Assembly: GCA_963847235.1 (NCBI GenBank)
Contig: CAWJYU010000005.1
Coordinates: 124,001 to 188,000 of the forward strand
Source of the DNA: JACDAN01 sp963847235
Lineage (GTDB): Bacteria; Actinomycetota; Thermoleophilia; Gaiellales; Gaiellaceae
Length of the DNA: 64,000 nucleotides
Reading direction: 5' to 3'
A model generated the notes under the pieces. It searched no databases and was not told where the DNA came from. It worked only from the letters and a program-made list of their open reading frames with translations. This document shows positions 41,164-49,748 of the stretch, in pieces. The first letter of the stretch is position 1, and the number at the start of each line of letters is the position of its first letter. The translations under genes were made by a program, and so were the position numbers.

Positions 41164-41218
41164 ACTGGGGACCTCTCCGACCCGAACGGAGCGCGCTACC
41201 AGGCTGCGCCACACCCCG
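41145..41218 (-). tRNA. tRNA-Pro (anticodon CGG)
   Basis: Minus-strand cloverleaf: acceptor CGGGGTG paired with CACCCCG, D-arm GCGC-AGCCTGGTA-GCGC, anticodon stem CTCCG/CGGAG enclosing TTCGGGT (anticodon CGG), and T-arm CCCAG-TTCAAAT-CTGGG. The discriminator is A and CCA is not encoded. It reads the proline codon CCG. Confidence 0.95.
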
Positions 41219-41239
41219 AGAGCGGACAGAGTAGCGGCG

Positions 41240-41983
41240 ATGGCCTCACGCGACGAGATCCTCGACCGCGCCCGCGAGCTGCTCGACCTCGACAGCTTCC
41301 ACGACTACGGCCCGATGGGCCTCCAGGTGGTCGGAGCGGACGAGGTGACGAAGATCGCCGCCGCCGTCTCGTCCTCGCTCGAGGCCTTCCAGCGCACGAA
41401 GGACGCCGGCGCCGAGCTGCTCGTCGTCCACCACGGACAGTACTGGGAGGACGAGCCGCGGATCGTCGACCTCGCGATGAAGCGGCGGCTTCAGGCGCTC
41501 TTCGAAGGCGACATCACGCTCGCCGCCTACCACCTCGCACTCGATGCGCACCCAGAGATCGGAAACAACGTCATCGTCGCGCGCGGACTGGGGATCTCCG
41601 AGCCCGAGCGCTTCCTCGAGTGGGGCTTCGGCGGCGCACTTCGGGAGCCCACGGGCCTCGGCGGCCTGGCCGACCGGCTCCAGACGATGACGGGCCGCGA
41701 GCCCCAGGTCTTCGAGGGCGGGCCGGAACGGATCGAACGCGTCGCGATCGTCACCGGCGGCGGCGCGAAGCTCGTCCGGCAAGCCGCCTCGGCAGGATAC
41801 GACGCCTACATCACCGGCGAGCCGGCGGAGCCGACGCTGCACCTGGTGCGTGAGCTCGGGATCCACTTCCTCGCCGGCGGGCACTACGCGACGGAGACGT
41901 TCGGGATCAAGGCCCTCGCCGAGCGCCTGGCCGGCGAGTTCTCCCTCGAATGGGAGTTCGTCGACGTCCCGGTCCCGGTGTAA
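41240..41983 (+). CDS. Nif3-like dinuclear metal-centre protein
   Basis: 247 residues of the Nif3/YqfO family (GTP cyclohydrolase 1 type 2 homologue). Visible are GPMGLQVVGADEVTKIAAAV, the metal-site LLVVHHGQYW, LAAYHLALDAHPEIGNN, AIVTGGGAKLVRQAASAGYD with YITGEPAEPT, and AGGHYATETFG. It forms a hexameric toroid with a two-metal site; cellular role undefined. ATG 41240, two bases after a GCGGC purine-poor leader. Its TAA at 41981-41983 is part of the next promoter's TAAGAT. Confidence 0.92.
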   Translation: MASRDEILDRARELLDLDSFHDYGPMGLQVVGADEVTKIAAAVSSSLEAFQRTKDAGAELLVVHHGQYWEDEPRIVDLAMKRRLQALFEGDITLAAYHLALDAHPEIGNNVIVARGLGISEPERFLEWGFGGALREPTGLGGLADRLQTMTGREPQVFEGGPERIERVAIVTGGGAKLVRQAASAGYDAYITGEPAEPTLHLVRELGIHFLAGGHYATETFGIKALAERLAGEFSLEWEFVDVPVPV

Positions 41984-42087
41984 GATTGGAGCGTGTCGAC
42001 CAGGAGGCTGAGCGAGTGATGAGCCGCCCAGCCGACACGCGAGCTTTCGAGCCCGTCACGCCTTGCGGCGGCGGGCTTTTTTCGTGA
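41981..42087 (+). ncRNA. Structured leader or small RNA with intrinsic terminator
   Basis: An extended -10 (TG-TAAGAT, 41979-41986) would start a transcript near 41992. It begins with a stem GCGTGTCG/CGACACGC that encloses an inner GGCT/AGCC hairpin, then runs into a terminator with six U at 42077-42082. Inside, AGGAGG (42002-42007) and ATG 42019 could translate a 22-residue leader ending at TGA 42085-42087, across the terminator. No known riboswitch consensus was recognised. It precedes a small DNA-binding-like gene. Confidence 0.5.
42050..42082 (+). terminator. Intrinsic terminator/attenuator
   Basis: AGCCCG-tca-CGCC-ttgc-GGCG-g-CGGGCT followed by TTTTTT; a two-part stem and an unbroken T-run. 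Confidence 0.8.
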
Positions 42088-42113
42088 CGGAAACCAACCG
42101 AGGAGGACTCCAC

Positions 42114-42290
42114 ATGCCGAACCACCTGACGCCCGAGGAACTGTCCAAGGAGATGGGGCTGGAGCGCGAGCAGGTCATCCGTCTCTGCGTGCAGGAGGGC
42201 GTCCCGATCTACCAGGGGAAAATCGACAAGACCTTGTTCGCCGCCCAGCTTCAGGCAGTCGGCTCAGCGCCGACCGTCCAGCACCACTAA
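42114..42290 (+). CDS. Small helix-turn-helix-like protein
   Basis: 58 residues: LTPEELSKEMGLEREQVIRL followed by CVQEGVPIYQGKIDKTLFAA. The order of helices recalls excisionase/MerR-type winged-helix DNA-binding heads, but no family was recognised. GAGGAGG seven bases before the ATG is the strongest ribosome-binding site of the region. It lies 27 bases after the leader/attenuator stop, suggesting that its expression depends on read-through. Confidence 0.65.
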   Translation: MPNHLTPEELSKEMGLEREQVIRLCVQEGVPIYQGKIDKTLFAAQLQAVGSAPTVQHH

Positions 42291-42303
42291 CAGCCGAACA
42301 GCG

Positions 42304-43174
42304 CTACTTGCGGCCGCCGGCCGCTGCTTTCCTGCGCGAGCCTCCTGAGCTCTTCGCCTTCGACGCGGGCGCCTTCTTCTGCTTCTGCGCCTCGTCGACG
42401 CTCTGGCGAAGCGCCTCCATGAGGTCGATGACCGGCGTCTCCTCCTCGGCAGGCTCGGGCCGCTTGATCTCCTGCCCGTCGAGCTTCGCCTCGAGCATCT
42501 CGTGGAGGGTGCTCCGGTACTCGCTCTCGAGCCCGGTCGGATCGAAGTCCGCAGCGAGGCTGTCGATCACCTGACGCGCCAGCTCGAGCTCGGCGTCCTT
42601 CACCTCGGTGTCGCTCACGGCCTCTTCGACCTCCGCCTGCGAGCGAACGTCCTCGGCCACGAAGAGCGTCTCCAGCGCGAGGGCCTCGCCGCGGGGGCGG
42701 ATCAGCGAGAAGTGCTCCTGCCCGCGCAGGACGAAGCGGCCTACGGCGCCCATGTCGCTCTCCTGGAGCGCACGGAGCAACAGGACGTAGGGGCGACGCT
42801 GCGCCGGAGTCGACGACGGCGCCAGGTAGTACGTCCGGTCGAAGAAGACAGGGTCGATCTGGTCGAGCGGCACGAAGCTCGTGGATCTCGATCGCGCGGG
42901 AGTCGTCGTACTGGGCGATCGCCTCGAGGTCGGCGTCCTCGACGATCACGAACTCGCCCTTGGAGACCTCCCAGCCCTTCACGAGCTCGTCGTTCGGCAC
43001 CTCGCGGTCGTGCACGGGGCACCAGCGCTTCTGCTTGATCGGTGTCCCGCACTCGCGATGGAGCGTGCGGAAGCTGACATCCGATTGCCGCGCCGCCGGC
43101 TTCGTGGCCAGGGCCAATCCGACCGGGATGTTGACCAGGCCGAAGTTGATCGAGCCGTTCCAGATCGTCCGCAT
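42304..43174 (-). CDS. ku: Ku DNA-end-binding protein, one frameshift
   Basis: 289 residues after correction. N terminus SINFGLVNIPVGLALATK, middle RTLHRECGTPIKQKRWCP and VPLDQIDPVFFDRTYYLAP, C-terminal lysine-rich tail (KQKKAPASKAKSSGG). Ku bridges double-strand breaks in bacterial end joining, usually with LigD, which is not in this window. One extra base near 42876-42878 (GAGCTTC where GAGTTC is expected) splits the gene into two frames. ATG 43174 starts the family N terminus MRTIWNGSINFG. Confidence 0.92.
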
Positions 43175-43238
43175 CGCAGTCTCCAGAGTGTAGAGGGACC
43201 GGGGATTTCTCCCCCTACGCACCGTTTCCTCCACCCAT

Positions 43239-43244
43239 TACGAT
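43239..43244 (+). promoter_or_regulatory. -10 element of the acyl-CoA synthetase gene
   Basis: TACGAT ends 7 bases before ATG 43252. Confidence 0.5.
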
Positions 43245-43251
43245 CTTCCGG

Positions 43252-44980
43252 ATGGCGATCGTGGAGCAGGCGGCGGGAACGAAGACGATCGCGGAGCTGT
43301 GGCGACGCGCCGCGTCCCGTCAAGGCACCGCGTACCTCGTCGAGGGCGACGACGGCTGGCGCGAGGTCAGCTGGGAGGAGGCGACGCGCGCCGTCGACGA
43401 GATCGCGAACGGGCTCCTCTCCCTCGGGATCGGCGAAGGGCGACGCGGCCGGCATTCTCGGCCGTACGAATCTCGAGTGGGTGCTGTTCGACTACGCGCT
43501 GGGATCGATCGGAGTGATCGGCGCCGGGATCTACCCCTCCCTGCCCCCCAGGGACTGTGCGTACATCCTCGACCACTCGGACGCGGTTGCCGTGCTGGTC
43601 GAGAACGACGAGCAGCGCGCCAAGATCGACGCCGAGCGGGCAAGCCTCCCGAAGCTGCGCCACGTCTTCTCGTTCGACGACCTCGACGACCTGCGCGCGA
43701 AAGGCCGGGAGTTCGCGGCCGAGAGCCCAGACGCGCTGGAGCAGGCCCGCTCCGGGGTCGGCGAGGAAGATCTCTTCACCTACATCTACACGTCGGGGAC
43801 GACCGGGCCGCCGAAGGCCTGCATGATCTCGCACCGCAACTACTACTCGATGGTCGGCGCCGTCGACGACGTCCCGTCGTTCATCGGCCCGGACGACCTG
43901 ATCCTGCTGTACCTCCCGCTCGCCCACAACTTCGGGCGGTGCCTGCACCTGCTCGCCGGCTACGTGGGCTGCGCGATCGCGTTCTGCCCGGACCCCGTTC
44001 GGGTCGGAGAGGTGGCCGCCGAGGTCAAGCCGACCGTCCTGCCGAGCGTCCCGCGCGTGTTCGAGAAGGTGCACACGGCGGTCCTGGAGAGCTTCGACGA
44101 GGCGACGGGCATCAAGCGGAAGCTGATCGACTGGGCGCTGCGCGTAGGTGCACGGGTGAGTGCGAAGGAACAGGCGGGAGAGTCGATTCCGGCCGGCCTG
44201 AAGCTGCAACACCGGATCGCCGACAAGCTCGTCTACTCGAAGGTCAAGGCCAAGCTGGGCGGGCGGCTCAGGCTGCCGATCTCGGGCGGCGCACCGCTCT
44301 CGAAGGAGATCGCCGAGTTCTTCCACACGATCGACATCCTGATCTGCGAGGGCTACGGCCAGACCGAGTGCACGACGGCCTCGAACGTGAACATGCCGGG
44401 ACGCTTCCGGTTCGGGACCGTGGGGCCTGCAATCCCGGGGATCGAGGTCAAGACGGCGGAGGACGGCGAGGTGCTCATCCGCGGGCCCAACGTCTTCGGC
44501 GGCTACTACAAGGACGAGGCGGCCACGCGCGAGGTGCTCGACGAGGACGGCTGGCTGCGCACGGGCGACGTCGGCTCGATCGACGACGGCTTCCTGGCGA
44601 TCACCGACCGCAAGAAGGACATCATCGTGACCGCCGGCGGCAAGAACGTCTCGCCCCAGAACATCGAGAACGAGCTCAAGGCGTCCAAGTTCGTCTCACA
44701 GGCCCTCGTGATCGGCGACCGCAGGCCGTACCTCACCGCGCTGATCACGCTGGACGAGGCGGCCAAGGGCCTGAGCGACCCGCAGGGGCTGATCCAGGAA
44801 GTCGTGGACGAGGTGAACGACGGCAAGGCGTCCTTCGAGCAGGTGAAGCGCTTCGCGGTCTTGGAGCGCGACTTCACGCCCGAACACGACGAAGTGACGC
44901 CGACGCTGAAGCTCAAGCGCAAGATCGTCGGAGAGCACTTCGCCTCGGAGATCGAGGCGCTGTACGCACAACCCCGTTAG
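43252..44980 (+). CDS. Long-chain fatty-acid-CoA ligase (AMP-forming), one frameshift
   Basis: 575 residues after correction. The adenylation motifs are YIYTSGTTGPPKACMISHRN (P-loop), YLPLAHNFGRCLHLL, EGYGQTECTT and WLRTGDVGSIDDGFLAITDR followed by KDIIVTAGGKNVSPQNIE, the pattern of FACL/ACSBG-type synthetases. It activates fatty acids to acyl-CoA through acyl-AMP. One extra G in GGG at 43438-43440 separates the first 62 residues from the rest; removing it gives GDAAGILGRTNLEWVLFDYA. The end overlaps the convergent DUF4396 gene by four bases. Confidence 0.92.
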
Positions 44981-45474
44981 TGGCCGTGGTAGGCGTGCAC
45001 GACCGCGTGGCCCTTGCCGCGGGCGATGAGGTACCGGTTGACCGGGTACGCGCAGATGCCGGCGATGAGAAGCGCGAAGGCCAGTGAGGCCCAGAAGAGC
45101 AGCGAGTCCAGCCCCGCTTCCATCGCGCCCGGGACGACGAGCAGGATCGCGTTGTCGACGAGCTCCATGACGGCGATCGAGAGCGTGTCGGACGCGAGCG
45201 CCAGCGGGACGGCCGCGGCGAACGCAAGACCGGCGCGCAGCAGCGGCAGCATCGTCAGCGAGTAGCCGAAGAGGAAGGCGAGCGCGATCGCCAGCACGAT
45301 CGTCTCGAAGTTCCCCCAGCCGAGCGCGGTGCCGATGATCACGCCCAGCACCTCGCCGATCGCGCAGCCTGTCAGGCAGTGTGCTGTCGCGGAGAACGCC
45401 AAACGGTTCAGCGACCCGCCGTGCACTGCATGCTCGTCGTGATGTGCGTGCTCGGCGTGCTCGTGGCTAGTCAT
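44977..45474 (-). CDS. DUF4396 membrane protein with histidine-rich N terminus
   Basis: 165 residues. The first 20 are metal-binding-like (SHEHAEHAHHDEHAVHGG). Four or five transmembrane helices follow; the first contains FSATAHCLTGCAIGEVLGVI with two Cys and a His, the DUF4396 core. ATG 45474 overlaps the csoR stop (ATGA), so it is translated with a copper-type repressor. A copper or related metal export role is inferred; the family has no proven function known to me. Confidence 0.8.
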   Translation of the reverse strand: MTSHEHAEHAHHDEHAVHGGSLNRLAFSATAHCLTGCAIGEVLGVIIGTALGWGNFETIVLAIALAFLFGYSLTMLPLLRAGLAFAAAVPLALASDTLSIAVMELVDNAILLVVPGAMEAGLDSLLFWASLAFALLIAGICAYPVNRYLIARGKGHAVVHAYHGH

Positions 45475-45761
45475 GCCGTCTTCGCGAAGCGCTGCACCGC
45501 CGCGAGAAGCTCACGGCTCTTGTCGGAGGCGGCGGCAGGATCGCCCGATTCCAGGGCGCCCGCGACGCAGTGGTTGACGTGGTCGGTGAGGAGCGCGAAG
45601 GCAAGGCTCTCGAGTGCGATCTTGACCGCCCCAACCTGCGTCAAAACGTCGATGCAGTAGCGATCGTCCTCGACCATCCGCTCGATCCCACGAACCTGGC
45701 CCTCGATGCGGTGCAAGCGGGTAACCAGGGCACTTTTGTCGTAGCCGTGTCCGGAGTTCAC
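45471..45761 (-). CDS. csoR: CsoR/RcnR-family metal-sensing repressor
   Basis: 96 residues. Three helices start with KSALVTRLHRIEGQVRGIER. The copper ligands of CsoR are present: Cys in DDRYCIDVLTQV, and His and Cys in LLTDHVNHCVAGALE (Cys-His-Cys). It should release its operator on Cu(I) binding. GTG 45761 is preceded by TATACT with an eight-base gap. An ATACCC-N5-GGGTAT palindrome lies next to it, in the gap shared with the divergent cysteine-rich gene. Confidence 0.93.
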   Translation of the reverse strand: MNSGHGYDKSALVTRLHRIEGQVRGIERMVEDDRYCIDVLTQVGAVKIALESLAFALLTDHVNHCVAGALESGDPAAASDKSRELLAAVQRFAKTA

Positions 45762-45769
45762 GGAGGGCG

Positions 45770-45775
45770 AGTATA
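45770..45775 (-). promoter_or_regulatory. -10 element of csoR
   Basis: TATACT on the minus strand, 8 bases before GTG 45761 and touching the operator-like palindrome. Confidence 0.6.
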
Positions 45776-45776
45776 C

Positions 45777-45793
45777 ATACCCTCCCGGGGTAT
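45777..45793. promoter_or_regulatory. Likely CsoR operator
   Basis: ATACCC-TCCCG-GGGTAT, a 17-bp inverted repeat. It resembles the G/C-run operators of CsoR proteins and lies between the csoR -10 and the divergent gene. Confidence 0.7.
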
Positions 45794-45851
45794 TCGCTCA
45801 GCATTCGCCGCGTCTGGTACGACCAGAGGACCTGCGACCGAGGAGGATCCC

Positions 45852-46253
45852 ATGAGCCATGCCGCCGCGATGCTCGAAGCCACACCGGGCACCCCGCCCT
45901 ACGACGTCGGCCGCGCTCGCCCGGTGCATCGATGCCTGCTTCGACTGCGCCCAGTCCTGCACTGCGTGCGCCGACGCCTGCCTTGCCGAGGACCGAGCGA
46001 CAGAGCTGATCCGGTGCGTGAGCCTGAACCTCACGTGCGCCGACGTCTGCGTCGCGACGGGCTCGGCCCTGTCACGTTCGCTCACCGCGGGCGAGGCGCC
46101 CGTGCGTTCGCTCGTCCAGGCCTGCGCCGAGGTTTGCGCCGCCTGTGCGGAGGAGTGCGAACGCCACGCGCACCACCACGAGCACTGCCGCATCTGCGCG
46201 GAGGCGTGTCGCGAGTGTGAACGCCGGTGCGTCGGGAGCTGCTGGCGGCCTAG
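45852..46253 (+). CDS. Cysteine-rich four-helix (DUF326/Csp-type) copper-binding protein, two compensating indels
   Basis: 133 residues after correction. Helices carry repeated cysteine pairs: CIDACFDCAQSCTACADACL, CVSLNLTCADVCVA, CAEVCAACAEECERHAHHHE and CRICAEACRECERRC. This is the DUF326/copper-storage-protein pattern that holds many Cu(I) ions inside a helix bundle. One extra base near 45909 and one missing near 46231-46234 break and restore the frame. AGGAGG lies before ATG 45852. It is divergent from csoR across the operator, so copper control is likely. Confidence 0.88.
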
Positions 46254-47354
46254 AGCCGGCGGGCGCCGACGTACGTCGACGAGTACCAGCCGCGACATCG
46301 AGGAGATCTTCACCACGTCGCCCGTGTGCGGCGAGTGGATGAACGACCCGCCGCCCACGTAGATCCCTGCATGCCCGAGCCCGTTGAAGAAGACGAGATC
46401 ACCGGGCTGGAGCTGGCTGCGGTCGACAGGCGTCCCGTAGCCGTACTGCGCGGCGGCGTTGTGCGGCAAGGAGACGCCGACCTGCGCGTAGACGTACATG
46501 ATGAATCCCGAGCAGTCGAACCCAGAAGGGCTCGCGCCTCCGTACACGTAGGGCGTGCCGAGGTACTGCATCGCGACCCCGACGACGCCGCCGTACTTGG
46601 CGGCCGGGGCCGCCGGGAGCACGGACGGCTCGGACGGCTCGGACGGCGCAGACGTCGAGGGCTCCGCCGCCAGGTCGGGGATCAGCGGCTGCGGAGCCGC
46701 GAGGCGGGCGCGAGCCTGGGCGGCAAGCTGCGCCTGGCGCCTCCGCTCGGCCGCCTGAATCGCGGCGATCTCGGACTTGATCGACGAGAGCATCTGCTGC
46801 CGCTCCGCAAGCTTGCTCTCGATCGACGCCTTGTGAGCGGCGCGTTCGGCGACGAGCTCGGCCTGGCGGTCACGCGCGTGGCGGAGCCGCGTGCGCGCCC
46901 GGCGCATGTCGGTGCGGAATCGCTTCACGTCCGAGAGGACGGCGGAATCCTGCTCAGACACGCGGGAGACCGTCTCGAGCCCGTCGAGGAGAGCCTCGAG
47001 ACTCTGCGATCCGACGAGCACGTCCAGTGTCGAATCGTTCTGATCGGTCGTGTAGATCGCGACCATGCGAGCGGCGAGGACCCTCTGCGCCGTGCCGAGG
47101 TTGTCGGCGGCGATGCGAAGGTTCACCCGATTCTCGGCGAGATCGCCCTTGATCGCGTCCAGGCGCTCGTTCGCCAGGTTGTACGCGTCGACGGCGTGCT
47201 CGAGCGACCCGTCGAGGGCCTGGATCTGCACCATCACCGACTGGGCCTGGGCGCGCTTGGACGAGACGGAGGGTGGCTCAGCGGTCGCGCTGCCGGCCAC
47301 GGCGAGAGCGGCGAAGAACGAAACCGTTATGACTGCTAGCTGAGACCTACGCAT
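46250..47354 (-). CDS. NlpC/P60 peptidoglycan hydrolase with coiled-coil N terminus, one frameshift
   Basis: 367 residues after correction. A signal peptide (about 1-25) is followed by a long coiled coil (about 30-215) and a serine/proline linker. The NlpC/P60 domain has catalytic Cys in SPSGFDCSGFIMYVYAQVG, His in GLGHAGIYVGGGSF and the following HSPHTGDVVKI. It cleaves peptide cross-bridges outside the cell (RipA-like). One extra base near 46290-46294 changes the last residues; the corrected end reads YSSTYVGARRL. It ends in a CTAG shared with the copper-protein gene. Confidence 0.9.
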
Positions 47355-47474
47355 TCATTTGGCCGCCTCGAAACCCACATGCTCCGCCGCGAGAGCAGGG
47401 GACCGGGACGGCACAAGCTCGGCACCCTAACAACGGTTCCGGATAGCTGCAACGGGGTAAAGACAGACCCGTGG

Positions 47475-47480
47475 TAGGGT
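47475..47480 (+). promoter_or_regulatory. -10 element
   Basis: TAGGGT ends 8 bases before the GTG at 47489, which decides that start over the earlier GTG at 47471. Confidence 0.45.
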
Positions 47481-47488
47481 CGCCGCTC

Positions 47489-48520
47489 GTGCGCGGGCCA
47501 GGGAGGGGGTTGCGAGCGCTTGGCGCCGCCGTGCTCTGCGGAGTTGCGGTCGGCGGAGCTCTGGTTGGCGGCGTCCGTGCGCAGACGCCTGACGATCTGG
47601 AAGCCCAGGCTGACGCTCTGCGCGCCCGAAACGACGCGCTCGCGGCGGGCTCGCAGTCGGCATTCGAGAGCTTGGCGACGATCGAGAGCCGCCTCGCCCA
47701 GGCGCAGGCCGAGCTTGCGTCGTTCCGCGCACGCTCCGCGGAGGTCGAGGCAGAGAGACGCGAGGTGGGCGAGCAGCTGGCGATCACGCGTTCCGCCGTC
47801 CGCCGCACGAGGGTGGCGCTTGCACGCCGGCTCCAGCACCTGTACGAAGAGGAACACCCGGACGTCCTCGGAGTCGTCCTCGGCGCCGGCTCGCTCGACG
47901 AGGCGCTGAGCGCGGTCGAGACGCTCGACCTGGCCGCGCGACAGGATGAGGAGCTCGTGCGCCACGCCCGCGGCGAGTCGGCGCGCCTCGAGCGCCTTGG
48001 CCGGTCCCTTGCTGCGAAGCAGCGCGAGCTCGACCAGCTCGCGGCTGCCCAGGCCGCCGCGGCGGCCTCGCTCGCCAGCGCTCGCGCGGACCGGTTGAGG
48101 ACGATCGCCGCTCTCCGCGCCACGAGGTCTGCCAATCTCGGGAGGATCGCGCGACTCGACGACAGGGCGCGCACGCTCGCCTCCGCGGCGCCGAGCACGC
48201 CGGTCGTCACTCCGGGGGCGCCGAGCCTTTCTGCCGGACCCGCGTCGGCCGGCGTTACCTCGCTGACCGTCGTTGCGACTGGCTACGTTCTCCCCGGAAA
48301 GACCGCGAGCGGCCGGTCCGTCGGCTGGGGCACCGTTGCCGTCGATCCGTCCCTGATCCCGATGGGCTCACGGATCGCGATTCCCGGCTACGGCATGGGC
48401 GTCGCGGCCGACACCGGCGGCGCGATCGTCGGTGCCCGCATCGACATCTGGTTCCCTTCAGTCGCCCAGGCGCGCGAGTGGGGAAGCCGCACGGTCACCG
48501 TGACCGTCTACCCGAGGTAG
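47489..48520 (+). CDS. Exported coiled-coil protein with C-terminal 3D domain
   Basis: About 343 residues. Signal peptide (LGAAVLCGVAVGGALVGGVR), two coiled-coil stretches (residues about 35-100 and 145-215), then a 3D domain: VVATGYVLPGKTASGRSVGW, VDPSLIPMGSRIAIPGYGMG, AADTGGAIVGARIDIWFP, where the conserved aspartates lie. 3D domains are double-psi barrels found in lytic transglycosylases and Rpf-like cell-wall proteins. It is divergent from the NlpC/P60 gene, which has the same coiled-coil-plus-enzyme plan, so the two may act together on the wall. Confidence 0.82.
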   Translation: MRGPGRGLRALGAAVLCGVAVGGALVGGVRAQTPDDLEAQADALRARNDALAAGSQSAFESLATIESRLAQAQAELASFRARSAEVEAERREVGEQLAITRSAVRRTRVALARRLQHLYEEEHPDVLGVVLGAGSLDEALSAVETLDLAARQDEELVRHARGESARLERLGRSLAAKQRELDQLAAAQAAAAASLASARADRLRTIAALRATRSANLGRIARLDDRARTLASAAPSTPVVTPGAPSLSAGPASAGVTSLTVVATGYVLPGKTASGRSVGWGTVAVDPSLIPMGSRIAIPGYGMGVAADTGGAIVGARIDIWFPSVAQAREWGSRTVTVTVYPR

Positions 48521-48545
48521 ACAGGTGGACACGCTGAGCGGAGAA

Positions 48546-48551
48546 TACGAC
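48546..48551 (+). promoter_or_regulatory. -10 element of the response-regulator gene
   Basis: TACGAC ends 6 bases before ATG 48558. Confidence 0.4.
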
Positions 48552-48557
48552 TCCGCG

Positions 48558-49247
48558 ATGGCCACCGACCCTGTCGCCCAGCCAGACGGCCTCGGCGCGG
48601 AGCTCCTCCGCGTCATGCTCGTCGACGACCACGACCTGTTCCGAACCGGCTTGCGGAACCTGCTGGAGGAGCAGGGCGTCCACATCGTCGCCGAGGCGCC
48701 CGACGGGAACATGGCGCTCCAGCTCGTCCGCGAGCTGGCGCCCGACGTGGTCGTGATGGACCTGAACATGCCCGGGATGAACGGGATCGAGGCGACGCGG
48801 GAGATCACCAGGCTCGCGCCGCTGACCCGCGTGCTCGTCCTGACGATCTCGGACCAGGACAGTGACGTGATGGACGCGATCCTGGCAGGGGCCTGCGGCT
48901 ACCTGATGAAGGACGCCTCCATCCAGGATCTGATGCAGGGGATCAGAGCCGCCGCGGTGGGCGAGTCGTTGATCTCGCCGCACATCGCGACCAAGGTGCT
49001 GCAGCGCATCCGCGCGACGAGCGTCGAGGCCGGTGGCGCCGGCGGCGTGTCGCGGCCGGAGCTCTCCGAGCGCGAGACCGAGGTTCTGCGGCTGATCGCG
49101 AACGGCACGGACAACGCCGAGATCGCCCGGCAGCTCCACATCAGCCCGAAGACGGTCAAGAACCACATCTCGAACATCCTCATGAAGCTCCAGATCGAGA
49201 ACCGCATCCAGGCGGCCGTCTACGCCGTGCGAAGCGGCCTGGTCTAG
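48558..49247 (+). CDS. NarL/LuxR-type response regulator
   Basis: 229 residues from ATG 48558. Receiver: VMLVDDHDLFRTGLRNLLEE with phosphoacceptor Asp in VVMDLNMPGMNGIEATRE and late Lys in YLMKDASIQDLM. DNA-binding domain: LSERETEVLRLIANGTDNAE followed by IARQLHISPKTVKNHISNIL. It is a transcription factor controlled by a sensor kinase not adjacent here; the kinases at 31-34 kb are of another class. GTG 48525 would give 11 more residues, but the TACGAC hexamer favours 48558. Confidence 0.92.
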   Translation: MATDPVAQPDGLGAELLRVMLVDDHDLFRTGLRNLLEEQGVHIVAEAPDGNMALQLVRELAPDVVVMDLNMPGMNGIEATREITRLAPLTRVLVLTISDQDSDVMDAILAGACGYLMKDASIQDLMQGIRAAAVGESLISPHIATKVLQRIRATSVEAGGAGGVSRPELSERETEVLRLIANGTDNAEIARQLHISPKTVKNHISNILMKLQIENRIQAAVYAVRSGLV

Positions 49248-49261
49248 CCCTCAGAGGGGGT

Positions 49262-49591
49262 CTAGGCGACTTTCGCTTCGGCCGCTTCGGACCTGAGCGA
49301 GGAAAGAAGGCCGCGGAGGCTGGCCAAGTCGCGCTTCGCGCGGGCCAGGCGGCGGGCGGTGCGGGAGAGCTCCTTCGCCTGCTGCTCGCTGTTTCCATCG
49401 CCGAGCTCCGCGGCCAGCGAGCCGATCGAGCGCTCCAGTCGGGCGCACTCCGCGTCGAGCTCCAGCGCGAGCGCGTAGCCGTCGGTCAGGGTCTCCTCGA
49501 CGCTGGCACGTCCCGGGTGGCGACCCTTCTCGAGGGCGCGCAGCAAGTCTTCCAGGCGACCTCTGACGGTTGCGAGTTGATGCGGCGGCAT
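49262..49591 (-). CDS. Small coiled-coil protein of unknown function
   Basis: 109 residues, helical throughout: HQLATVRGRLEDLLRALEKG, then DGYALALELDAECARLERSI and a basic heptad stretch RTARRLARAKRDLASLRGLL. No family recognised. ATG 49591; the frame is open upstream but that region looks non-coding. Convergent with the response regulator. Confidence 0.55.
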   Translation of the reverse strand: MPPHQLATVRGRLEDLLRALEKGRHPGRASVEETLTDGYALALELDAECARLERSIGSLAAELGDGNSEQQAKELSRTARRLARAKRDLASLRGLLSSLRSEAAEAKVA

Positions 49592-49714
49592 GGCGGCTCC
49601 TGAGTTGCTGGCTCGATTATCTGCCGCGTGCCGATCCTTGCCTATAGGCCGACCGGCCCATCTTTCGGCGCCGCAGGACCTACGCAGCGTTGGCTGCCGT
49701 ACGCCCTCCTGGAA

Positions 49715-49742
49715 GGTTTGGCGCGCCAAACCGTCCTAGAAT
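49715..49742 (+). promoter_or_regulatory. dacB promoter with 18-bp perfect palindrome
   Basis: GGTTTGGCGCGCCAAACC (49715-49732) lies just upstream of a TAGAAT -10 (49737-49742), which ends six bases before GTG 49749. The palindrome covers the expected spacer and -35 region, as a repressor site would. Confidence 0.6.
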
Positions 49743-49748
49743 GAATCG

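Noticed and set aside
41992..42050. Hammerhead ribozyme suggested by GTGATGAG
   Set aside because: No CGAAA partner strand or matching three-stem junction is present.
47355..47470. A ydaO-type c-di-AMP riboswitch before the cell-wall genes
   Set aside because: Such switches often precede these genes in actinobacteria, but the consensus core could not be found here.
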